Part shown: one piece after another, positions 1-8,001 of the stretch
Position numbering within the stretch: the stretch's first letter is position 1
How the letters are laid out: each line of letters opens with the position of its first letter
From: Ectothiorhodospiraceae bacterium
GTDB lineage: Bacteria > Pseudomonadota > Gammaproteobacteria > HK1
Length of the DNA: 64,000 nucleotides
Assembly: GCA_024234875.1 (NCBI GenBank)
Contig: JACKNM010000012.1
Span: 130,771-194,770 of the forward strand
Reading direction: 5' to 3'
Notes under the pieces: model-generated
What the model was told of the DNA's origin: nothing
The model's input: the letters and a program-made list of their open reading frames with translations, nothing else
The model's database searches: none
Position numbers and translations under genes: made by a program

Positions 1-407
1 CCGAGTCGCTCCACCGCGGCGTCGATCTCCGCCATGTTGCGCTTCGAGGGCGGCGTGCGGACCAGCCCGAGGAACATGCGCCCCCAGTTCGGCCCGATGG
101 TGCTGATCTGCCAGTCCATCCAGCGGTCGGCCCGGGCGCGCTCGCCGAGATCGCGCGGCGCCAGGGTGCCCTCGCCGTACTTCACCGCCAGGTAGCGCAC
201 GATCGCGTTCGACTCCCACAGCACGGTGCCGCCGTCGTCGACCGTCGGCACCAGGCGGTTGGGGTTCATCGCGCCGTACTCGGCCGTGTCGAGACCACCG
301 AACGCCCCGCCGGCGTCGACGCGCTCGTGCGCCAGCCCGAGCTCCGCCACCGCCCACATCACCTTCTGCACGTTGCTCGAGGTGGTTCGTCCCCAGATCT
401 TCAGCAT
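1..407 (-). CDS. glutathione S-transferase, C-terminus cut by window edge
   Basis: The visible 135 residues are a thioredoxin-fold GST N-terminal domain followed by the start of the all-alpha domain. The protein begins MLKIWGRTTSSNVQKVMWAV, so the catalytic position of the SSNVQK motif is Ser, as in theta/zeta-like bacterial GSTs. The glutathione gamma-glutamyl site is the later ESNAIVRYLA motif. The ATG at 407 is preceded by AGAGGG. It is divergent from the binding-protein gene at 644. The C-terminal domain lies outside the window, so the class cannot be fixed. It differs from the GST at 5676-6353, which has a TGA codon at its catalytic position. Confidence 0.88.
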   Translation of the reverse strand, partial: MLKIWGRTTSSNVQKVMWAVAELGLAHERVDAGGAFGGLDTAEYGAMNPNRLVPTVDDGGTVLWESNAIVRYLAVKYGEGTLAPRDLGERARADRWMDWQISTIGPNWGRMFLGLVRTPPSKRNMAEIDAAVERL

Positions 408-433
408 CGTTCGCCCTCTCTCGTCTGCGCGGA

Positions 434-453
434 GGTCTGCGCACCCGCAGACC
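434..453. promoter_or_regulatory. perfect inverted repeat between divergent genes
   Basis: GGTCTGCG-CACC-CGCAGACC has 8-bp arms and a 4-base spacer. It lies 27 bp upstream of the GST start and 190 bp upstream of the binding-protein gene. It could be an operator or a hairpin in the GST leader. The rest of the 408-643 gap shows no clear promoter to me. Confidence 0.35.
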
Positions 454-643
454 GTTCGGCCCCTGTGCGCCTCCTCGGTGGAGGGCCGTGGAGCCCGTCT
501 CGTCGAGTCGACGGCGAAGTGTCGGGCCGGGCAGGCTCGAGTGGCAAGCCGCGGCGGGCACCGGACGGCGGAGCCGGCGTGCGCTCAAGTCCGCCCGATG
601 TGCGCCGCTAGCTCCGAGAAGCCCGTCCCGGTAGGGAACGTCG

Positions 644-1939
644 TTGTCCACCCGCGCCCGGTCGCTGCTCTGCCGCCCTGGCCTTCGCGGTCGTCCCGGT
701 GCCGGCCATCGGCTGGCCGCGGTCGCGCTCGCTCTGATCGGGCTGACCGCGACCACCGCGACGCCGGCCGACGAGTCGGCCCGTCACCGCCTCCCCGAGC
801 CGGTGCGCATCGGTCTCGATGCCGACCTCTCGAAGTCGAGCGCGCTCGGTGGGGAGGCGATTCGTCGCGGCGCGGAGCTCGCCATCGCCGAGCTCAATGC
901 ACGCGGCGGGGTGCTCGGACGGCCACTGGAGCTCGTGGCACGTGACAACCGCCGCAACCCGGCGCGCGGCGCGGACAACGTCGCGGAGCTGGCGCGAATG
1001 CCGGATCTGGTCGCGGTCATCGGTGGCATGAGCACCCCGGTGGCGGTCGCCGTGGCGCCGGTGGCGCAGCACGACCGGCTGGTCTATCTGGTGCCCTGGG
1101 CCCCCGGGGAGGCGGTGCTCGGTCATTCCACCGGCCCGGGCTACGTGTTCCGACTGGGCCCGAACGACGCCGACACCGGCGCCCTCCTGGTGCACTCGGC
1201 CCTGGCGCGCGGCCACCGCCGGCCGGGCCTGGCGCTGTGGCGGACCGCCCGTGGGCGCGCGCTGGAGTCGACCATCCAGGTGCGGCTCGGCGAGCTCGGG
1301 CTCCCGCGCGCGCCGGTCGCCTGGCTCGACACCGACCAGTCCGACATGGCGGAGTCGGTGGACAACCTGCTGACCGCGGGCGCCGACCTGATCCTGGTGG
1401 CTGCCGGGCCGAGAGAGAGTGGCGCCCTGGTGCGCGAGGTGGCGCGCCGGCCGTCGCTGATGCGATTGCCCATCATCTCCGACTCGAGCCTCACCGGCGG
1501 CTCCTTCCACGACGAGCATGGCGAGCTGCTCGACCGCGTGGAGCTCAGCTTCCTGCAGACCTACTCCTTTCTGAGCTCGCGCCATCCCGAGCGCGCACGG
1601 GAGGTGGTGGAGGCCTACTGCGAGCGGTTCCGAGTCTGCCGCGCCGAGGCGATTCCGGCTCCGATGGGCACCGCGCACGCCTACGATCTCGTCCATCTCC
1701 TGGCCCGCGCGATCACCGCGGCGGGCTCGGTCGACCGACCGCGCGTCCGCGACGCGCTGGAGCGCATCGAGGTGCACCACGGCCTGGTGCGGGACTACCT
1801 CCGCCCGTTCTCGGCGATGGACCACGAGGCGCTCGGCGAGGACGACCACCGACTGTTCGCCTTCTCCGCCAACGGAGCCGTCGTTCCCGTCGACCGGCGG
1901 GACGGCGCGCGCCGCCCGGCGCGCGTGCCGGGCGTCTGA
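644..1939 (+). CDS. periplasmic binding protein (type 1, branched-chain amino-acid-binding-like)
   Basis: This 431-residue protein has an N-terminal export signal: a basic stretch, then the hydrophobic LAAVALALIGL, with cleavage expected near residues 43-46. A type-1 periplasmic-binding fold follows, with the family signature of an N-terminal beta-alpha unit (RIGLDADLSKSSALGGEAIR) and the LNARGGVLGRPLEL segment typical of Leu/Ile/Val-binding proteins. No ABC permease or ATPase is next to it. Instead, its stop codon is 4 bp before a membrane hybrid histidine kinase. I infer that it presents a ligand to that kinase rather than feeding a transporter. The chosen start is a TTG at 644 behind a weak AGGGA. 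An in-frame start further in would remove the signal peptide. Confidence 0.85.
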   Translation: MSTRARSLLCRPGLRGRPGAGHRLAAVALALIGLTATTATPADESARHRLPEPVRIGLDADLSKSSALGGEAIRRGAELAIAELNARGGVLGRPLELVARDNRRNPARGADNVAELARMPDLVAVIGGMSTPVAVAVAPVAQHDRLVYLVPWAPGEAVLGHSTGPGYVFRLGPNDADTGALLVHSALARGHRRPGLALWRTARGRALESTIQVRLGELGLPRAPVAWLDTDQSDMAESVDNLLTAGADLILVAAGPRESGALVREVARRPSLMRLPIISDSSLTGGSFHDEHGELLDRVELSFLQTYSFLSSRHPERAREVVEAYCERFRVCRAEAIPAPMGTAHAYDLVHLLARAITAAGSVDRPRVRDALERIEVHHGLVRDYLRPFSAMDHEALGEDDHRLFAFSANGAVVPVDRRDGARRPARVPGV

Positions 1940-1943
1940 CTCG

Positions 1944-4900
1944 ATGGCCATCCGTGGATTCCTCGAGACGGTGCTGTGGCGGGTCGCCCCGCTCGCCTTC
2001 CTGGTGCTCGCCGGTGGGTGGTATCTCGGCCAGAGCACCGCTTGGCGGGTGGTCCAGAACCAGGCGAGCGAGCAGCTCGCGCACCACGGGGAGATGCTCA
2101 CCGTGCGCCTGCGTCGGCGCCTGGAGACGGCCACCCGAGACGTCGTGCACCTCGCCACCAATCGGCTCCTGGTCAACGCGTTGATCGACCCCGAGGGTCG
2201 GCAGCACTACCTCGCGCCGTTGCTGCGCTCGGCCGCCACGGCAGCGGGGCCGAGGGCGAAGGCCTTCCTCACCGACTACCGCGGCCGGGTTCTCGCCGCG
2301 AGCTCGAGCCAGGGCGCACTCCCCGAGGCCGGCTGGATCGAGCAGACCATGCGCGGCGAGGTGGTGCTCGACGTGGACCAAGCCGGGATGTTGATCGTCG
2401 CCCCGGTCTGGCACGACGGCGCGCCGGAGGGGGCGCTGGTGGTGATGCTCGACGGGGCGGCCGTCGGCGACTGGACCGACACTGGTGACGCCGCGTTGGA
2501 CGTCGTGGTCTCCGGTGGCGACGGGGTCGTGGTCTACAGCTCCAATCCGACGATTGCAGTGGCCGGAAAGACGCTCCGGGCCATGTCGAGCGACTGGCTC
2601 GCCAGTCCCGGCCAGCCGGTCGGAATCGACGGTCTGAGTCTCCTCGTCGCGAGCCCGGTCGAGGTCGCGACCGGCGAGTTCGCGGTGCTCGGTCGCCTGC
2701 TCGGTCACACCGCCCTGCTCGGCGTCCTGGTGTTCATGGGCGGTGTCACCGCCGCCACCTTGCTCGCCACGCGCCGGGTGCGTCGGGTGGTCGACGACCT
2801 CCACTTCATCGCCGCGCGCGACACCGCCGGGTCGCGGGTGGCGCCGGGCGACGCGGAGGAGTTCCTGGAGCTGTCGGCGGCGATCAACCGCCTGCTCGAG
2901 CACCTCGAGCGGGCGACGGTGTCGCGCGAGCAGGTGGACCTCGCGTTCGATGCGATGCGCGAGATGGTGGTGCTGGTCGGCGTCGACGGCCACATCATGT
3001 CCGCGAACCGGATCACCCGTGAAACGCTCGATCTCGGTGCTCGACGGATCCACCGCCTGCCGATCGCCTTGCTCTGGCGCGAGGGCGACCCCGATGCGGG
3101 CCGGCTTCCAGGCCAGGGTGACCCGCCGCTCGAGACCACCTGGCAGGGCCACGGTGGGGAGGCCGTGCCGGTACGGATCCACGTCCGCGAGCTCGGGCCC
3201 GAGGCCGAGCACCGGCGGCTCGTGGTGGCGGAGGACATGCGGGCCCACCATCGGGCCGAGCATCGCTTCCGGACCCTGCTCGAGTCCGCGCCGGACCCGA
3301 TCGTGATCGTGGGACCGGGAGGGCGCCTGGTCCTGGTCAACGGCGCGACCGAGCGGTTGTTCGGCTACTCGCGCGACGACCTGCTCCTGGTCACTCTCGA
3401 CCGATTGGTGCCGACCGGTCTGCCGGTCTCCATCCGGCGCGGCGACCTGTCGCTCGAGCCGGGCGCCGGTGGCACCACCATCGAGGCGTCCGGAGTCCGC
3501 GCGGACGGCACGCGGGTGCCGCTCGAGCTGGTCGCGGCGTCGGTGGACACCGAGCTCGGCCCACGGGTCTGCGTGACGATTCGTGACGTCACCGAGCACA
3601 AGCTGCTGGAGGCCGAGCTGCGTGACGCTCGCGACGCGGCGCTCGAGGCGGTCGAGGTCAAGGGCGCGTTCCTGGCCAAGATGAGCCACGAGCTACGCAC
3701 GCCGATGAACGGCGTCCTCGGCGTCCTCGACCTGATGTCCGACGTGGAGCTCGACGAGGAGCACGCCCAGCTCCTCGGTCTTGCGCGTCACGGCGCGCAG
3801 TCGCTGCTCGAGACCATCGACGAGATCCTCGACATCTCGAAGATCGAGGCCGGCAAGCTGGTCCTCGAGGAGGTCGACTTCGATCTGCGCACCGTCGCCG
3901 AGGATGCGGTCGCCATGGTCGCCCACCAGGCCTCGCAGGCCGGGGTCGCGCTCGGATGTGTGGTCGACGCCGAGCTGCCCGGCCTGGTGCGCGGCGATCC
4001 GCTGCGGCTGCGCCAGGCGCTCGTCAACCTGCTCTCGAACGCGCTGCGCTTCACGCCCAAGGGCGAGGTTCGGCTCGCGGTCGAGGTGGAATGGGCGCGC
4101 GCCGACGCGATGATGGTGTCGTTGGAGGTCAGCGACACCGGCGTCGGGATAACGCGAGCGCAGCAGACACAGATCTTCGATGCCTTCACCCAGGCGGACG
4201 ACTCCACCACGCGCAGCCACGGTGGCACCGGGTTGGGGCTCGCCATCACCGCGGGGCTCGTCGACCTCATGGGCGGGCGAATCGACCTGCAGAGCCGGCC
4301 CGGCGTGGGCAGCAGCTTCAAGCTCCGCCTGCCTCTGGTCCCCGGTGTCGGGCCGGCGCCGGCGCGGCCGTGCCTCCCCGATCTCGTGGATTACCCGGTC
4401 CTCCTCGTCTCGGCGCGCCCGGCGATCGTGGACTCGGTTCTCGCGGTGCTACGTGGCGCCGGCCTGGACCCGGCAGTGGTCGACGATGCGGTCGCCGCCA
4501 GCATCTGGCTCGAGCGGCGGGACGGCGGGGCGAGCCTGCTCCTGATCGACACCACGAGTGTCGCCGCCGAGGCGGCGTCCAGCCGGCAGGCGCTAGACCG
4601 GGTCGTGCGGCGTCGCGCCGCCGCCACCCTGCATCTCGACGAGCCGGTGCGCCGCGCCATCGACGGACCCGCGCCGACCGCGCGCCTGCTGTGGCCGGCG
4701 CGGCGCGATGCCCTGGTCGAGGCAGTGCGCAAGCTCGCGGTGGGGTCCGCGCCCGACGCCGAGGTGCGGCCGGCCCGTCGCCTCGCCGGCCGGGTCCTGC
4801 TCGCGGAGGACAACGAGACCAACCGTCGCGTCGTCAGCGCCATGCTCGAGCGCGCCGGGCTCTCGGTGGTCGCCGCCGGTAACGGGCGCGAGGCAGTGGA

Positions 4901-5636
4901 GACGGCCCTGCGCAGGCGCTTCGACGTCGTGTTGATGGACTGCCACATGCCGGAGGCGGACGGTCTGTCGGCCACCCGTGAGATCCGCGAGCACGAGCGC
5001 CGCGAGGGCTTGCCGCGGCTGCCGATCCTCGCGCTCACCGCCAACGTGCGACGCGAGGACCGGGAGCAGTGCCTGGCCGCGGGCATGGACGGATATCTCG
5101 GCAAGCCGATTCGACGTGACGACCTGCTGGACGCGATTGCGCGGGTGCTGGACGACGCGGGTGTCGGACCCTCGATCGACCCTCAGACACCGGAGACTGC
5201 AACACCCGAGGACGCCGAGGCGCCGGGCGACAACGGAGGCACGAGCACGATGACCAACGATTCCGAAGCCACACCGATCATCGATGTCGATGCGCTGGAG
5301 GCGCTCGCCTCCGAGCTCGGTCCGGACATGGAGGAGCTGATCCAGACCTACATCGAGGACTCGGCCGGGTTGCTCGACCGCCTCGGCGCGGCGCTCGAGC
5401 AGGGTGACACCCAGGGCGTGGTGATTGCCGCCCACAGCCTGGGCTCGACCAGCGAGCTGGTCGGGGCGCGCGTGCTCTCGCGACTCGGGCGCTCGGTGGA
5501 GGTGGCGGCCAAGTCCGGGGATCTCGAGCCCGGTCGCCAGGCACTGGCGGAGATGCGGACGCTGCGCGCCGCGAGCTGCGAGGCCCTCGACGCATTCGGC
5601 GCCTCGCTGGCCTCGCCCACGCGCCTGGCGGTGTGA
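1944..5636 (+). CDS. membrane hybrid sensor histidine kinase with receiver and Hpt domains
   Basis: This 1230-residue kinase has, in order: TM helix at about 11-28, periplasmic sensing domain about 30-250, TM helix about 252-275, PAS about 330-430, PAS about 435-555, and HisKA with phospho-acceptor His582 in KMSHELRTP. An HATPase domain follows (N-box LVNLLSNALRFTP, G1 DTGVGI, G2 GGTGLGLAI). Then come a degenerate receiver-like segment about 815-900, a true receiver with Asp999 in VVLMDCHMPE and the KP motif, and a C-terminal Hpt with His1164 in AAHSLGS. This is the BarA/ArcB-style full His-Asp-His relay, so an external response regulator is expected but none is adjacent. Its start lies 4 bp after the binding-protein stop, so the two are translated from one message. 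Confidence 0.93.
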   Translation: MAIRGFLETVLWRVAPLAFLVLAGGWYLGQSTAWRVVQNQASEQLAHHGEMLTVRLRRRLETATRDVVHLATNRLLVNALIDPEGRQHYLAPLLRSAATAAGPRAKAFLTDYRGRVLAASSSQGALPEAGWIEQTMRGEVVLDVDQAGMLIVAPVWHDGAPEGALVVMLDGAAVGDWTDTGDAALDVVVSGGDGVVVYSSNPTIAVAGKTLRAMSSDWLASPGQPVGIDGLSLLVASPVEVATGEFAVLGRLLGHTALLGVLVFMGGVTAATLLATRRVRRVVDDLHFIAARDTAGSRVAPGDAEEFLELSAAINRLLEHLERATVSREQVDLAFDAMREMVVLVGVDGHIMSANRITRETLDLGARRIHRLPIALLWREGDPDAGRLPGQGDPPLETTWQGHGGEAVPVRIHVRELGPEAEHRRLVVAEDMRAHHRAEHRFRTLLESAPDPIVIVGPGGRLVLVNGATERLFGYSRDDLLLVTLDRLVPTGLPVSIRRGDLSLEPGAGGTTIEASGVRADGTRVPLELVAASVDTELGPRVCVTIRDVTEHKLLEAELRDARDAALEAVEVKGAFLAKMSHELRTPMNGVLGVLDLMSDVELDEEHAQLLGLARHGAQSLLETIDEILDISKIEAGKLVLEEVDFDLRTVAEDAVAMVAHQASQAGVALGCVVDAELPGLVRGDPLRLRQALVNLLSNALRFTPKGEVRLAVEVEWARADAMMVSLEVSDTGVGITRAQQTQIFDAFTQADDSTTRSHGGTGLGLAITAGLVDLMGGRIDLQSRPGVGSSFKLRLPLVPGVGPAPARPCLPDLVDYPVLLVSARPAIVDSVLAVLRGAGLDPAVVDDAVAASIWLERRDGGASLLLIDTTSVAAEAASSRQALDRVVRRRAAATLHLDEPVRRAIDGPAPTARLLWPARRDALVEAVRKLAVGSAPDAEVRPARRLAGRVLLAEDNETNRRVVSAMLERAGLSVVAAGNGREAVETALRRRFDVVLMDCHMPEADGLSATREIREHERREGLPRLPILALTANVRREDREQCLAAGMDGYLGKPIRRDDLLDAIARVLDDAGVGPSIDPQTPETATPEDAEAPGDNGGTSTMTNDSEATPIIDVDALEALASELGPDMEELIQTYIEDSAGLLDRLGAALEQGDTQGVVIAAHSLGSTSELVGARVLSRLGRSVEVAAKSGDLEPGRQALAEMRTLRAASCEALDAFGASLASPTRLAV

Positions 5637-5669
5637 GCCGCGACCCGGGCGGCGTGCCCGGGCCGCGGC
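5637..5669. terminator. long GC hairpin between convergent genes
   Basis: Two stacked stems, GCCGCG/CGCGGC and CCCGGGC/GCCCGGG, close on the loop GGCGT with a single A-C mismatch between them. It fills the 39-bp gap between the kinase and the convergent GST. There is no T-tract on either side, so it is an inferred bidirectional terminator. Confidence 0.6.
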
Positions 5670-5675
5670 GCGGTG

Positions 5676-6353
5676 CTACGCGAACAGCGACGCCACGTGG
5701 GCGGAGCGCCGCCGCAAGTTGGCGACGAACTCCTGCTCGAAGGTCTCCGCCACCGAGCCGTGGACCCGGGGATCGGCGAGCAGCGTCTCCGACCACGCGC
5801 TCACCAGCGGGAATCCCTCGAGCAGCCCGCTGCCGAGCCGTGACTCGACCATCGCGAACCGCTGCAGGAACGGCGCGTAGGCGGCGTCGACCAGCGACAG
5901 GTCCGGTCCGTTGAAGTACGGTCCGTCGTTCGCGCGCTCGGTCGCGATCGCGTTCTCCACCCGGCCGACGCGCTGGCGTGCCAGCTCCAGCCCGCGCGCC
6001 ACCGACTCGGCGTCGGAGGCGTAGTAGATACCGCTCATGGCGGCCGCGAAGTCGGGGACGAAGTCCGTCCAGGCGCGATTCCTCGCACGCTTGATCGGAT
6101 CCGCCGGATGCAGGCGCGGCGCCACCTCCTCGTCGAGGAACTCGGCGATCGCGTTGGACTCGAATAGCGGTTGTCCGCCCACCACCAGCACCGGGACCTT
6201 GCCGTGCGGCGAGATCTCGAGGAACCAGTCGGGCTTCTCACGCAAGTTGATGTAGTCGACCTCGAACTCGACGGCCTTCGCACGCAAGACGATCACGGCG
6301 CGCTGGACCCACGGTCAGGTCACGGAGCTGACGAGACGATATCTGTCCGTCAT
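5676..6353 (-). CDS. omega-like glutathione S-transferase with an in-frame TGA at the catalytic cysteine: candidate selenoprotein
   Basis: Read from the ATG at 6353, the protein starts MTDRYRLVSSVT, meets TGA as codon 13 (bases 6317-6315), and continues PWVQRAVIVLRAKAVEFEVD into a full GST: thioredoxin-like domain with HGKVPVL and FESNAIAEFL, then the alpha-helical domain, 225 residues in all. In omega/xi-type GSTs the residue before P-x-x-Q-R is the catalytic Cys that forms a mixed disulfide with glutathione. Here exactly that codon is TGA. The ATG has an excellent GGAGGA 5 bases upstream. The only start after the TGA (GTG at 6296) has no ribosome site and would delete the first beta strand and the active site. 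A SECIS-like hairpin follows the TGA. The alternatives are a nonsense mutation or a sequence error. No selA/B/C/D is in this window. Confidence 0.72.
6279..6302 (-). promoter_or_regulatory. SECIS-like stem-loop downstream of the TGA
   Basis: Counting the U of UGA as 1, bases 16-19 pair with 36-39, C20 bulges, and bases 21-25 pair with 31-35. The pentaloop is UCGUC. Three of the nine pairs are G-U. Position and shape (single bulge, GU in the loop) resemble bacterial SECIS elements, which lie inside the coding region within about 40 bases of the UGA. The guanine is the third loop base rather than one of the first two, so the match is imperfect. Confidence 0.45.
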
Positions 6354-6443
6354 GGCGGTCCTCCGGTGAACACGGGGCGGCGCGCGCAGGCGGCGCGCCT
6401 GCGGCGTACGTTACCGCATTACGGCGCCGGGCGGTGGCGACGG

Positions 6444-7352
6444 TCACCTCGCGACCAGCGCCACCAGGCCCTCGATCCAGCATCGGTTGACCGCCACCGC
6501 GACGTCGAGCGGCGTGGCGCCGGAGGTCTCGGCGGCGACGCTGTGCGCAACCCCGAGATGGTGCATCAGGTCGCTGAGCGTGCCGTCGTGGCGGACGATG
6601 AAGCCGTCGGCGTCGGTGGTCATCGCGCGCTCCGCGTCCGGCGTGCCGACCACCTGCCCGCTGGCGTCGATCCGGGTTCCGAAGCCCGCGCCGACGGCAT
6701 GCCCGGCGAGAATCGGACAGTGCGCGCGGATGCGCTCGACCACCGCGCGGTAGCGGCCCAGATCGCCGAATGCGTAGTGGTAGGCCCCGGGTGGCATGCC
6801 CGGCGTCAGGTGGTCCTGGTGGAGGTCCAGCGCGGCGCGGATCTGGTGCAGCGGGTCACGCGCGAGCAGCGCGTGCATCAGCGCCGTCTCCGCCGGCAAG
6901 GCGAGGCCGAGCTCCGGCACCGATGCCCAGGCGAAGCCGTCGAACGCGGCGCCCGGCGCGAGGCTCGCGCCGATCGAGCCGTCGGGGTGGCGATAGCGCA
7001 GGAAGTCGTTGTTGCCGTCGGGGCCGGGGTCGCGGTCGGCGTTGTAGCGCGTTCCCGCCTGGTAGCCGGACGGGTTGCCGAGCGGGTAGCAGATCAGGCG
7101 CACGCCGCGGGCATGCGCGGCGTCGACGACCGCCCCCAGATGGCGTGCGAGCGCCACCGGCCCCGAGCGCTCGTCGCCGTGGACGCCGGCGCGGACCAGG
7201 AGCACGGGGTCGTCGTGACCGATGCGGGCCGAGGCGATGCGCAGAAACGAGAAACGACCCGCGCGATGGACCAGCGGATGGTCCGTGACGATCAGGTCGT
7301 CACGTCCCGCCACCACCGCGCGCAGCGCGGACTCGACCTCAGCCAGGCGCAT
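6444..7352 (-). CDS. M14-family zinc carboxypeptidase-like protein
   Basis: This 302-residue protein resembles the AstE/AspA (succinylglutamate desuccinylase/aspartoacylase) branch of M14. GVHGDERSGPVAL carries the His and Glu zinc ligands (H-x-x-E) and ALDLHQDH supplies the third ligand. Such enzymes hydrolyse an amide bond at a carboxy-terminal or N-acyl amino acid. The substrate is not evident. There is no signal peptide, so it should act in the cytoplasm. Its ATG at 7352 overlaps the end of the upstream C39-like gene by 14 bp, so translation is probably coupled. A much longer open frame runs upstream to 7682, but it has no family similarity before the chosen Met. Confidence 0.75.
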   Translation of the reverse strand: MRLAEVESALRAVVAGRDDLIVTDHPLVHRAGRFSFLRIASARIGHDDPVLLVRAGVHGDERSGPVALARHLGAVVDAAHARGVRLICYPLGNPSGYQAGTRYNADRDPGPDGNNDFLRYRHPDGSIGASLAPGAAFDGFAWASVPELGLALPAETALMHALLARDPLHQIRAALDLHQDHLTPGMPPGAYHYAFGDLGRYRAVVERIRAHCPILAGHAVGAGFGTRIDASGQVVGTPDAERAMTTDADGFIVRHDGTLSDLMHHLGVAHSVAAETSGATPLDVAVAVNRCWIEGLVALVAR

Positions 7353-7968
7353 CCGGCGTGGCCAGCGAGGTGGTCGGACGGTGTTGGTGCGCGGGGACGC
7401 AGAGCATCCAGCGGTGGGTGCGCAGGCCGCCCGGCCCGCGGTCGCGCCATCGCGAGCGGAACAGGTCCTTGCGAATGGTGCGCACGCCCCACCCCGGAGC
7501 CGGGCCGAGCGGCTTCTTCGCCGGGTCCGCGAGCAGCAGGTGGGTGGGGTCGAAGCCGAAGGCGACCGAGTAGTGTCCGGTTCGCAGGTCGTGGAACTCG
7601 CGTCCGCGCCGCCCCCACGCCTGATAGTCCACGATGCAGTACTCGAGTCGACTGATGCGTGCCTCGAGCAGGTGGATGTCACCGGGCTCGACGACCTCGT
7701 GGACGACGCCCAGGGCGTCCAACGCGCGGCGCAGCCCGTCGGGCTGAGTGCCGGTGCGCGGGTTGGTACCCGCGAGGGCCATCAGCGCCTCCTCCTCGCG
7801 CTCCATGCCGAGGGAGTCGAGCACGATCTTCAGCACCGCGGCACCGCAGCTGTACGGCTCGGTCTGCAACCATCGCCGCACCGGCAGCACCACGCGCGGA
7901 TGGGCGTGGACGGACGAGCGCGCCGCGGCGCGGGTCCCCCGGTGGGAGTCACGTCCGGTTCCGGGCAT
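7339..7968 (-). CDS. C39/papain-like cysteine peptidase-like protein
   Basis: This 209-residue protein carries a papain-like triad pattern: Cys in TEPYSCGAAVLKIVLDSLG, His in GHYSVAFGFD and Asp in LLADPAKK. That is the layout of peptidase C39 and C39-like domains, which cut leader peptides or act as housekeeping peptidases. No ABC exporter domain is fused or nearby, so bacteriocin processing is not indicated. About 40 basic residues precede the domain and contain no hydrophobic signal, so location is uncertain. It lies between the membrane metalloprotease gene (33 bp upstream) and the M14-like gene (overlapping). Confidence 0.7.
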   Translation of the reverse strand: MPGTGRDSHRGTRAAARSSVHAHPRVVLPVRRWLQTEPYSCGAAVLKIVLDSLGMEREEEALMALAGTNPRTGTQPDGLRRALDALGVVHEVVEPGDIHLLEARISRLEYCIVDYQAWGRRGREFHDLRTGHYSVAFGFDPTHLLLADPAKKPLGPAPGWGVRTIRKDLFRSRWRDRGPGGLRTHRWMLCVPAHQHRPTTSLATPDAPG

Positions 7969-8001
7969 GGCGCCTCCTCGGCCGCGGGTGGTTCGATGCG
8001 T

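Noticed and set aside
608..3689. Long minus-strand open frames opposite the binding protein and the histidine kinase
   Set aside because: They follow the codon bias of the plus-strand genes (third-position GC) and carry no family motif.
5676..6296. Short GST starting at GTG 6296 after the TGA
   Set aside because: No ribosome-binding site, and it would lack the first strand and the catalytic residue, whereas the ATG at 6353 has a perfect site and the sequence before the TGA fits the family.
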